This document shows positions 7,779-15,164 of a stretch of 47,472 nt of DNA, one piece after another. This DNA comes from Zestomicrobium sp964482405 (GTDB lineage Archaea > Thermoproteota > Thermoprotei_A > Sulfolobales > NBVN01). Where the stretch lies: contig CAYZXH010000008.1 in NCBI GenBank assembly GCA_964482405.1, positions 1-47,472 on the forward strand, in the 5' to 3' direction. The first letter of the stretch is position 1. Each line of letters begins with the position of its first letter. The notes below the pieces were generated by a model. The model worked only from the letters and a program-made list of their open reading frames with translations, made no database searches and was not told the origin of the DNA. The position numbers and the translations under genes are program-made.

Positions 7779-8402
7779 TCACTCAACCCTCTTAAGTCCA
7801 AAGAGTCTTAACCAGTCTTCATGAGCTACATACCACACGTTATGGTAGGAAGCCGGGTGCTTATCAACGTACTCGTAAGCATTCTCGTTTAAGATCTTGT
7901 CCAGAGCTATGTTAAGTAACTCGACGTAATACTTGAAGTGCGGCAGGTATTGTGAGAGATCAGTCAACAACTTTTCTGCTTTGCTGTGAACACGACATAA
8001 TCTCCTAATCACTCTCTCATCATATGCTAGGTCTTGGTGATCGTTGATTACGGTCATACCGCCGATCTTCTTGACCTGCCACTGAGTTATTACGTCTTTA
8101 ATCTCATTATTGACTTCTTCAAGTTTCTTTACTATATCCATGACCACATTCATGTTACTCTCAAGTCTCTTAATCATGTTCTTGCGGAGTTCCTCCACAT
8201 TTTTCTTAGCTTCATCACTTATTATTATGAAATCATCTGATGTTATTATATAACCTTTATCCTTGAATCTCCTGAAAACATCGAGTGCTTTCGCGTTATC
8301 TCCCTTCACGAAGTGAGTTAGTAGTTCAAGCGTAGTGCACTCAACTAAATACATGTAGTTAAGTACTAGGAAGTCTTCCTCAACCAAGACCGTAGAACTC
8401 AT
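7779..8402 (-). CDS. Uncharacterised helical protein with a possible N-terminal winged helix (207 aa)
   Basis: I do not recognise a family. Residues 1-75 read like a winged helix: three short helices, then DKGYIITSDDFIIISDEA, which could be the wing. Residues 70-110 form a charged coiled-coil stretch, and the last 80 residues are helical with aromatic residues (PHFKYYVELL, HNVWYVAHEDWLRLFG). It is the first gene of the leftward AOR operon, directly opposite the PEP-type gene, so it could be a local regulator or a small subunit of that protein. Its leader is short, with the promoter core about 35 bases upstream. Confidence 0.75.
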   Translation of the reverse strand: MSSTVLVEEDFLVLNYMYLVECTTLELLTHFVKGDNAKALDVFRRFKDKGYIITSDDFIIISDEAKKNVEELRKNMIKRLESNMNVVMDIVKKLEEVNNEIKDVITQWQVKKIGGMTVINDHQDLAYDERVIRRLCRVHSKAEKLLTDLSQYLPHFKYYVELLNIALDKILNENAYEYVDKHPASYHNVWYVAHEDWLRLFGLKRVE

Positions 8403-8437
8403 TACGTCTTCGCCTCACAAATAATTTGTTAGGCACT

Positions 8438-8514
8438 GTTTTTAAGCTTTCCCATTTAAAAAAATATAATTAGGTTTATAGCGTATATATCAAGTCTCAT
8501 TAAAGCTTAAAAAC
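8438..8514. promoter_or_regulatory. Divergent promoter pair with an identical inverted 13-bp core
   Basis: AAAGCTTAAAAAC occurs on the plus strand at 8502-8514, and its exact reverse complement at 8438-8450. Each lies about 36-39 bases from its gene's start codon (8402 leftward, 8553 rightward), where an archaeal BRE/TATA element with a short leader would sit. The 51 bases between are AT-rich (TTTAAAAAAATATAAT and TATATA runs) and may hold an operator. A second TATA-like run, TTATATAATA at about 8520-8529, could be used instead rightward. Co-regulation of the two operons is inferred. Confidence 0.55.
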
Positions 8515-8552
8515 CCCAGTTATATAATACTATCTTGTTGGTGTACAGCGTT

Positions 8553-10352
8553 ATGGGTGAGGAAAAACAAGTTGAGTACGCATTAGGTTCTAAAGTTATT
8601 GAGAGATTCTTCGGTGACGAGTACTTCCCTGTTAGGTGGGGTGAGGACTGGGATAAGATACTGAATACTAAGTGGGTGACCGTCCTCAAAGAAAACGAGA
8701 AGGACTTACACTGGTTTAGGAGTGACTTACATAACCCGCATCCTTGGATGCCGTATATGGAGTACTTCACTTGGTGGGACTCAAAAATCATTAAATCGTG
8801 TGAGTACCTATATAGGCGTTTCTGGGCACCTACAGGCGTTGCTTGGATAGCTAAGGTAGCTAACGGTTACGTATACACGACGATAATACCTCGTGATCCG
8901 GAGGAGGCTAAAATCGCCGCTAAGTACTTCCTTAAGATTCTGCCCACTTACGGGAGGCTCTTCCTCAAGTGGTGGGAGGAGAGGTACGTTCCAGAGCTTA
9001 AGAGAAACCTAGAATACGTGTTTAACTACCCGTTCGATGAAGCGTCACTAGATGAGCTGATGGTGTTGTTAGAGGACATGATAGACATATATGACAGACA
9101 CTGGAAGATACACTGGATACTGAACTTCGCGCAGTTCGTTAGCTTCTTAATATTCAAGGAATCTGTTCGTGCCGCGTTAGGAGATGAAAAATATAATAGT
9201 GGTTATGTGCAGGACTTAATAGCTAGGATCTTAGTATCAACTAAAGATAAGAATTGGGAGTCACTTTACGAGCTCTACAACATTAAGGAACATATTAAGA
9301 GGAGCCCGGCAGATAAAGCGTTATTCGAATCAAGCTTAAGTGATGCAGAGGTCTGGAACACCATAAAGAGCGACCCCAAGTATAAGGAATTATTCGAGAT
9401 GCTCAGTAAGTTCTTAAGGGAGTATGGGAGGAAGTCCATGTACGTATATGAGTATGACCTCCCAACATGGGAGGAAGACCCGTCTCAAGTGATAGCTCAG
9501 CTGAGGACTTACCTAGCTATGGACTACGACTACTTCGCTGATCATAAGAGGGTTGCGGACGATCAAAAAGCTGCTATAGATGAGTTAATGAGCCTCATAC
9601 CTGATGAGAAGAAGGAGGAGGTACGCAAGAGCATGGAAGCAGCCATCAAGATGGCGCCGCTAACACCGGATCACCACTTCTACATAGACCAGCAAACAAA
9701 TGCTGCCGCTAAGTATGTCTTGAAGGCTATCGGGAGGAAATTCAAGGAGATGGGTCTCCTAGATGACGAGTTAGACACACTGTACCTAACCTACGACGAG
9801 TTACGCACACTGTACGCAGACCCTTCAGCTATTAACGCTAAGGAGTTAGTGCAGAAAAGAAAGAAGGAGAGGGAAGCTGCTAGAGAGTTGGTAACGCCGC
9901 CATACATTGGCACGATAACTGAGTGGTCGATTAAGGAAGAGCCTTACAAGCAAGGCTTGTGGGGATGGAGTTTTGAGAAACTGAAGACTGAGTGGGAGAA
10001 CTACCTATACGGTAAGTCACGTAAGGCTAAAGTAATTAAGGGACTCGCTGTCGGCGTTCCTAAAGTCGTGGAGGGGATTGTTAAGGTAGTTGAAGGTCCT
10101 AAAGACTTCGCTAAGGTTCAGAAGGGAGATATAGTAGCGTGCGATATAACTAGTCCGGCATGGATCGCGCTGTTCCCGAAGATGTCGGGACTGATATGCG
10201 ATAGCGGCGGGCCCACATCGCACCCAGCTATAGTGTCTAGGGAGTTCGGGTTGCCGTGTATTGTGGGGTGTAGGGTAGCGACTAAGGTCTTGAGAGACGG
10301 TATGAGGGTCAGGCTAGACGGCATTAACGGAACCGCAATAATACTTGAGTAA
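8553..10352 (+). CDS. PEP-utilising-type phosphohistidine protein lacking ATP-grasp (phenylphosphate synthase alpha-like)
   Basis: The last about 80 of 599 residues form the swivelling phosphohistidine domain of PEP synthase, pyruvate phosphate dikinase and rifampicin phosphotransferase. The catalytic histidine is in GGPTSHPAIVSREFG (His557), and VQKGDIVACDITSPAWIALF is the preceding strand-loop. The first 480 residues are mostly helical and Trp/Tyr-rich; I see no ATP-grasp domain. This matches the layout known for the 70-kDa alpha subunit of phenylphosphate synthase from Thauera, which carries the phosphorylated His, while a separate subunit binds ATP. No such partner is in the window. The ATG has GGTG upstream and follows a near-minimal leader. 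Confidence 0.75.
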   Translation: MGEEKQVEYALGSKVIERFFGDEYFPVRWGEDWDKILNTKWVTVLKENEKDLHWFRSDLHNPHPWMPYMEYFTWWDSKIIKSCEYLYRRFWAPTGVAWIAKVANGYVYTTIIPRDPEEAKIAAKYFLKILPTYGRLFLKWWEERYVPELKRNLEYVFNYPFDEASLDELMVLLEDMIDIYDRHWKIHWILNFAQFVSFLIFKESVRAALGDEKYNSGYVQDLIARILVSTKDKNWESLYELYNIKEHIKRSPADKALFESSLSDAEVWNTIKSDPKYKELFEMLSKFLREYGRKSMYVYEYDLPTWEEDPSQVIAQLRTYLAMDYDYFADHKRVADDQKAAIDELMSLIPDEKKEEVRKSMEAAIKMAPLTPDHHFYIDQQTNAAAKYVLKAIGRKFKEMGLLDDELDTLYLTYDELRTLYADPSAINAKELVQKRKKEREAARELVTPPYIGTITEWSIKEEPYKQGLWGWSFEKLKTEWENYLYGKSRKAKVIKGLAVGVPKVVEGIVKVVEGPKDFAKVQKGDIVACDITSPAWIALFPKMSGLICDSGGPTSHPAIVSREFGLPCIVGCRVATKVLRDGMRVRLDGINGTAIILE

Positions 10353-10439
10353 GGCCAGTAAATTTTGTTTCCTAACTTATAATTTTTAAACATAACGTCT
10401 TTTTAACCTCAATATACCATATCTAGTTGGTGCAGGTTT

Positions 10440-10751
10440 TTGGACGCAGAGGAGTATGTAGTGGAAGTGGAGTTCCCTGTGAGCGTGCTTTTCGGAGTTG
10501 ACTCAAGTAGGTACGTGGCTAAGATACGCATAAGCGATTCCTCAACCAAATTGAGAGACGTTCTCAAGAAGTTAAATAATGACGTCATTAAATCTGGAAG
10601 ACTTGAGAGTTACTTAGAGGGTGGTTCAGGTTTTTACGTGTTCGTCAACGATAACTTAGTTAAAGACGTGGATGAAGCCGTGAAAAAGTTAATTGAGCCG
10701 GGTACTACAAATATCAAAATAAAGATCTTACCTATTTTTGAAGGTGGTTAG
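10440..10751 (+). CDS. MoaD-like ubiquitin-fold protein ending in Gly-Gly (103 aa)
   Basis: A 103-residue beta-grasp protein: strand VEVEFPVSVLFGVDSSRYVA, helix TKLRDVLKKLNNDV, then IKIKILPIFEGG at the C-terminus, with the terminal Gly-Gly needed for thiocarboxylate formation or conjugation. It is longer than the 72-residue copy beside AOR 1. It starts at TTG with GGTG upstream; there is no earlier good start. Its stop is two bases from the AOR 2 ATG, so the pair is co-transcribed. The likely role is sulfur delivery for the tungstopterin, or a scaffold for AOR 2; inference. Confidence 0.85.
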   Translation: MDAEEYVVEVEFPVSVLFGVDSSRYVAKIRISDSSTKLRDVLKKLNNDVIKSGRLESYLEGGSGFYVFVNDNLVKDVDEAVKKLIEPGTTNIKIKILPIFEGG

Positions 10752-10753
10752 TT

Positions 10754-12643
10754 ATGGGGGTCGAAGTACCTGGTTACGGAGGGTCTATCCTCTACGTAGA
10801 CCTTAGCACGAAAAACTCGAAGAAAGTCCCGCTCGACTCAGAGCTAATCAGGAAGTTCATAGGTGGGAGGGGGTTCGGGTCTAAGCTATTATACGATTTG
10901 GTAGATCCTGACGCATCGCCGTTAGCCCCCCACCAGCCACTCATATTCGTTACTGGACCGTTAGCTGATTTAGCTCCAAGCGCTTCCAGACTTAACGTGA
11001 TGGCTAAGTCTCCTATGACAGGAATACACGGAGATTCTAACGTTGGGGGTCTCTTTGCCGTGGAGATGAAGAGAGCGGGCTACGACGCCATCGTGTTCAG
11101 AGGAGCTAGTGATAAGCCTACGTATGTGTGGATACATGACGACTCGGTTGAGTTCAGGGACGCAACGCACTTATGGGGTAGAACAGTAACTGAAACCACT
11201 GATGAGTTGATAAGAGAGGTCGGTGATCGGGACGCGCGCGTAGCGTGCATAGGTCCTGCCGGGGAGAGGCTTGTCGTTAACGCTGCTATAATGGTGGATT
11301 ACGATAGGGCCGCAGCTAAATGCGGTGTGGCGGCAGTCATGGGTAGTAAGAATTTGAAGGCAGTGGTAGTGAGGGGGACTAGGGAAGTGAGGATTCATGA
11401 CTTGAAGGCCTTTAGAGAGGCTTGGGAAGACGCGTTACAAGCATTTAAAGCAGATCCTGGCACACTACTAGGATTCACTAAGGGTTCTCACTTCCTTCAC
11501 AGAGTGCATAACGACATAGGAGCTCTGATATTAAGGAACGGTAGATTCGGTCAGTTACCTGATGATGTTTTAGAGAAGTTTGATCGCGTGACTGACGAGT
11601 ATTGCGTTAAATCAACTTCTGGTTGTGGTTATTGCGTGGTTTCGTGTGAGAAGAATTTCGTGGTTGATGTACCTGGGTATGGACGTAGGAGAGTGAAGGT
11701 TGATTATTACGGTTTGGCACCTCTCTCATACAGGATGGATGTTTACGACCCTAAGATAGGGCTAGAATTCTCTTATCTAACTACTGAGCTAGGTTTGGAT
11801 CACACGTTCGGTCAATTAATAGCACTCGCTATGGAACTCTACGAACGCGGAATAATAACTAAGGATGATGTTGAGGGGCTTGATCTGAGTTGGGGGAATG
11901 TTGAAGCAATAAGAACGATCATCATGAAGACTGCTTACAGGGATGGTAAGATAGGCGAGCTTTTCGCTGGCGGGTTGAAAGGCATCGTAGATAAATATCC
12001 TGAGGCAGCTAAGTACGCTATCCACGTTAAATGGATGGATAACATACCTCAAGATCCTAGAGGAAATCCCTTCTACAATTTCAGGTACGCAGTATCTACT
12101 AGAGGCGCGACGCATCTATGGGCTTCTGGACTGAGTAGGATAGCTCATGAGTTAGCACCTCCTAGCGCTCCACTAGAACAACAAATGAGTGTATTCTTGA
12201 TTGTAGAGAATTTCGTAACGCTAGTTAACATACTGGGTGTCTGCAATTGGGCTTGGTCTGCTTACACCACAAGTATGGAGTCGTATAAGAGGAAGGAAAA
12301 AGCTCTCTTAAAGCTATATAACTCGGTCACAGGACTTAATCTAACAATTAATGACTTCTATGACGCTGTAGAGAGGGTGATACTCATAGAGAGAGCTGAG
12401 AACGCGAGGTACGGTATTAGAAGGAAAGATGATGCGTTGCCTGAACGATTCCTTAAAGAACCTTTAAGAGGATATAAGACGAGTCACCCGCCCTACCCCG
12501 ATCTAGATAAGAGACTTGATCTCTACTATAGGTTAAGGGGTCTCGACGAAGAAACAGGGATTCCTAAGAAGGAGACTTTAGTAAAGTATGGGTTAGATTA
12601 CGTAGCTAAGGATTTAGAAGCTAGGGGGATATTACCTAGGTGA
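10754..12643 (+). CDS. Aldehyde:ferredoxin oxidoreductase family protein (AOR 2)
   Basis: A 629-residue tungstopterin enzyme. Family landmarks are GGRGFGSKLLYDL and SRLNVMAKSPMTGIHGDSN near the N-terminus, then AAAKCGVAAVMGSKNLKAVV. The cluster ligands follow the standard C-x2-C-x3-C (CGYCVVSC), with the distal cysteine in LGVCNWAW. It is clearly a distinct paralogue of AOR 1, as its cluster region and C-terminus differ. The ATG has AGGTGG eight bases upstream inside the previous gene. A polyferredoxin gene follows six bases after the stop, the expected electron carrier. Substrate unknown. Confidence 0.94.
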   Translation: MGVEVPGYGGSILYVDLSTKNSKKVPLDSELIRKFIGGRGFGSKLLYDLVDPDASPLAPHQPLIFVTGPLADLAPSASRLNVMAKSPMTGIHGDSNVGGLFAVEMKRAGYDAIVFRGASDKPTYVWIHDDSVEFRDATHLWGRTVTETTDELIREVGDRDARVACIGPAGERLVVNAAIMVDYDRAAAKCGVAAVMGSKNLKAVVVRGTREVRIHDLKAFREAWEDALQAFKADPGTLLGFTKGSHFLHRVHNDIGALILRNGRFGQLPDDVLEKFDRVTDEYCVKSTSGCGYCVVSCEKNFVVDVPGYGRRRVKVDYYGLAPLSYRMDVYDPKIGLEFSYLTTELGLDHTFGQLIALAMELYERGIITKDDVEGLDLSWGNVEAIRTIIMKTAYRDGKIGELFAGGLKGIVDKYPEAAKYAIHVKWMDNIPQDPRGNPFYNFRYAVSTRGATHLWASGLSRIAHELAPPSAPLEQQMSVFLIVENFVTLVNILGVCNWAWSAYTTSMESYKRKEKALLKLYNSVTGLNLTINDFYDAVERVILIERAENARYGIRRKDDALPERFLKEPLRGYKTSHPPYPDLDKRLDLYYRLRGLDEETGIPKKETLVKYGLDYVAKDLEARGILPR

Positions 12644-12649
12644 TAAACC

Positions 12650-13132
12650 ATGAAGAAGTTGGTATTCTACCCTGAAAGATGTACTGGATGTGCGATATGC
12701 ACGATAGCTTGCGTGACTAAACACGCAGACGGTAACATACTCGATTTCAAGACCTCTAGGATTAGGATACGCGTAGATAAGCCGAAAATACTTCAAGTAG
12801 CTAACGTGTGTGTTCAGTGTGAGGAAGCTTACTGTGTTTCAGCATGTCCTGTAGGGGCTTTATCCAGAGATGAGGCCTTAGGCTTTATAAAAGTAGATAA
12901 AGAGCTCTGCATATCTTGCGGGTCATGTGTTGAGGCATGTCCTTATAAAGGCATAATATTGAGCCACGTGGACGTTAAGCCGATAATATGTGATTTATGT
13001 TACGGCGACCCACAATGTGTTAAGTGGTGTCCGTTTAACGCTTTGGAATACATGGACGTCAACGAGAAAACTGTCTCGTTAGCTAAGGCAGCGCGAGAGA
13101 AAATGATTAACTTAATTAAAGAAATTAAATGA
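12650..13132 (+). CDS. Polyferredoxin, HycB/AOR-associated type
   Basis: A 160-residue electron carrier with four cysteine groups: CTGCAICTIAC (11-21), CVQCEEAYCVSACP, CISCGSCVEACP and CDLCYGDPQCVKWCP. These would bind up to four [4Fe-4S] clusters in the arrangement used by HycB/DmsB-like subunits. It is co-transcribed with AOR 2 and probably accepts its electrons, passing them to ferredoxin or a quinone/hydrogenase partner elsewhere. No signal peptide or membrane segment, so it is cytoplasmic. It converges with the malate dehydrogenase gene nine bases away. Confidence 0.92.
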   Translation: MKKLVFYPERCTGCAICTIACVTKHADGNILDFKTSRIRIRVDKPKILQVANVCVQCEEAYCVSACPVGALSRDEALGFIKVDKELCISCGSCVEACPYKGIILSHVDVKPIICDLCYGDPQCVKWCPFNALEYMDVNEKTVSLAKAAREKMINLIKEIK

Positions 13133-13141
13133 CGTGAGGTT

Positions 13142-14056
13142 TTAAGTAAGTAACTTAATTAACGACTTAACGGACTCAACACTCTCTAAGAATTTCTCCC
13201 TCTCGTTTTCGTTTAGAGGTAACTCAACCACTCTCTTCACGCCGGTCCTTCCTAGGATGACCGGGACCTCCGCCACCACGTCATGCTGTCCGTACTCACC
13301 GTCAAGGAATACGCTAGCAATCAGCAACTTGTTTGAATCTTTTCTTATAGCTTCTACCATGAGGGTTAATCCGGCTGCCGGCCCGTAAGAACTACTGTAT
13401 CCCTTAAGCTTGGTTATCGTCGCCCCCGCCTCAATCGTTTCTTTCTTTAATGACTCGATTTCGTTCTCAGGTAATAGCTGGGTTAGGGGGATGCCGCAGA
13501 CGAAGGAGAATCTGGGTAGTGGTAGCATGTTCTCGCCGTGCATCCCGATCACTACTGGAACTATCGAGGAATAACTTATGTTGAGTTTTTTAGACGCATA
13601 GTAAGCTAGTCTAGCAGAGTCTAGAACCCCGCTAAAACCTATCACCCTCTCCCTAGGAAAACCTAGCTTCTTGTACATTAGGTAGGTCATTACCTCTAAC
13701 GGGTTCGTAGTAATTATCACTATAGAATCGGGTGCGTACTCCCTAATCTTAGGGGCTATGTCGTTAATTATTGACGCGTTATCCGCGATCAACTGCTCCC
13801 TAGTCATGCCCGCCTTCCTAGGCTTACCAGCCGTCACTAAGACTATGTCACTACCTTTAATTACGCTAAAGTCTTCCGAGCCCTGTATATCCACGTCAAT
13901 ACCGAGAACTGCGGCAGCGTGTGATAAGTCGAGAGCTTCCCCCCGTGCTAAACCCGGAACCACGTCCACCAACACTATCTTGTTGTCAAGACCTCTCAAG
14001 ACACTCATTAGAGCGGTTGACGTTCCTACCCTGCCAGCTCCTATAATCGAAATCAC
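13142..14056 (-). CDS. mdh: Malate dehydrogenase (LDH/MDH family)
   Basis: NAD(P)-dependent interconversion of malate and oxaloacetate in the cytoplasm. The 304-residue protein has the nucleotide-binding GAGRVG (6-11), with IVLVDV ending the second strand (Asp favours NAD). The active-site loop KPRKAGMTREQ has Arg where lactate dehydrogenases have Gln, so malate is the likely substrate. TTNPLEVMTYLMYKKLG, SGVLDSAR and the catalytic His in GMHGENMLPLP are all present. The GTG start is preceded by GGTGAG. Single gene, convergent with the ferredoxin operon. Confidence 0.92.
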   Translation of the reverse strand: MISIIGAGRVGTSTALMSVLRGLDNKIVLVDVVPGLARGEALDLSHAAAVLGIDVDIQGSEDFSVIKGSDIVLVTAGKPRKAGMTREQLIADNASIINDIAPKIREYAPDSIVIITTNPLEVMTYLMYKKLGFPRERVIGFSGVLDSARLAYYASKKLNISYSSIVPVVIGMHGENMLPLPRFSFVCGIPLTQLLPENEIESLKKETIEAGATITKLKGYSSSYGPAAGLTLMVEAIRKDSNKLLIASVFLDGEYGQHDVVAEVPVILGRTGVKRVVELPLNENEREKFLESVESVKSLIKLLT

Positions 14057-14184
14057 GTTCTCACCACATTCTCTAACATTGCTTTACTTAAAAAAGAAAG
14101 CATATTAAGGTTATTGTTGAGGAGGTTTTCCAAATCAGGAACTACATCTCATAAAGAAATGTAGGTGTATCGGCCTTCATTACC

Positions 14185-15087
14185 TTACGTTCTTGTAACG
14201 CTTAGGAATTTTGTGAAGACCTCTATAAGTATTTTAGCTGCTAGGAACGAGGTTATGTCTCCTACGTCTACGAGAGGGTTTACCTCAACTAAATCTAGTC
14301 CAGCGGTTTTTTCGTCTATCGCGTTCGTTATCAGATCTATCACTAGCGTTGGTTGGAGTCCTTCGGGTTCGGGGGTAGATACCCCCGGCGCGTACGCCGG
14401 ATCTATCACGTCCATGTCTAAAGATATGTACGTATGTTCACAGACACTTAAGAAATCCCTCACTTTATTAACTGCTTCTCTTAGAGTTATTTTGTTGAGT
14501 TCGTATGAGTTAATCATGTTTAGGCCTGCTTCCCTAGCTTCTCTCAGCTCTTTAAAGTCTACGGCTCTGAAGCCTAACACCATCACGTTCCTCGCCCCCA
14601 CCATCTCGCTGATCCTTCTAGTCACGCAGGCGTGACTATACTTGAAGCCTAGGTAATCCGACCTAAAGTCTAGGTGAGCGTCGAGGATTAGCACGCAGGG
14701 GTTTCTCTTTACCGTGTTGAAGAGTCCTTCAATGATTCCGTAAGTTACTATGTGGTCTCCTCCGACGAAGACGGTCTTCCTGGTCTTGAGTAATTCTTTA
14801 GCGACTACCGAGATGTTCCTCAGTGTTGCTTCAGCACTGCCATGCACTACCGCTATATCGCCTTCATCTACCGGAGGGTTCTCTTCCAGGGCGATGCTGT
14901 TCCTGAACGAGTAGGTTTCTAGGGATTGGGAGACGTGACGTATACGCATCGGCGCGAACCTGGAACCACTTCTAAAGCTGTTAGTTGAGTCGAATGGAAT
15001 TCCTACTAAGCTTAAGGGGTTTCTCCTCCTATCCCCGTTAACTCCCAGAAATACGTATGGGTTGTTAATTAGGTAGAGTTCAAGCAT
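14185..15087 (-). CDS. speB: Agmatinase / arginase-family ureohydrolase
   Basis: A 300-residue binuclear Mn enzyme. Metal-ligand motifs are GGDH (109-112), DAHLD (136-140), and SLDMDVIDPAYAPG, with the PEPEGL segment after it. In crenarchaea the most likely substrate is agmatine, cleaved to putrescine and urea for polyamine synthesis; arginine or another guanidino compound cannot be excluded by sequence. It is divergent from the GlyRS gene, whose TATA element lies about 30 bases away. The ATG gives the usual N-terminus for the family. Confidence 0.88.
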   Translation of the reverse strand: MLELYLINNPYVFLGVNGDRRRNPLSLVGIPFDSTNSFRSGSRFAPMRIRHVSQSLETYSFRNSIALEENPPVDEGDIAVVHGSAEATLRNISVVAKELLKTRKTVFVGGDHIVTYGIIEGLFNTVKRNPCVLILDAHLDFRSDYLGFKYSHACVTRRISEMVGARNVMVLGFRAVDFKELREAREAGLNMINSYELNKITLREAVNKVRDFLSVCEHTYISLDMDVIDPAYAPGVSTPEPEGLQPTLVIDLITNAIDEKTAGLDLVEVNPLVDVGDITSFLAAKILIEVFTKFLSVTRT

Positions 15088-15164
15088 GCTTACCTACTCC
15101 TTGATGTATGACTATAAGGCTTTATAAAACCGGATTTTTTATTTTCTGTAGGTGTTACGTGGGC

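Noticed and set aside
14165..14635. 156-codon plus-strand frame opposite agmatinase
   Set aside because: It is antisense to a gene with all ureohydrolase metal-binding motifs; composition (Ser/Thr-rich) is that of a shadow frame.
15108..15164. Longer N-terminus for GlyRS from ATG 15108
   Set aside because: A TATA box lies inside this extension, so the transcript starts downstream; the extra residues do not match the family start.
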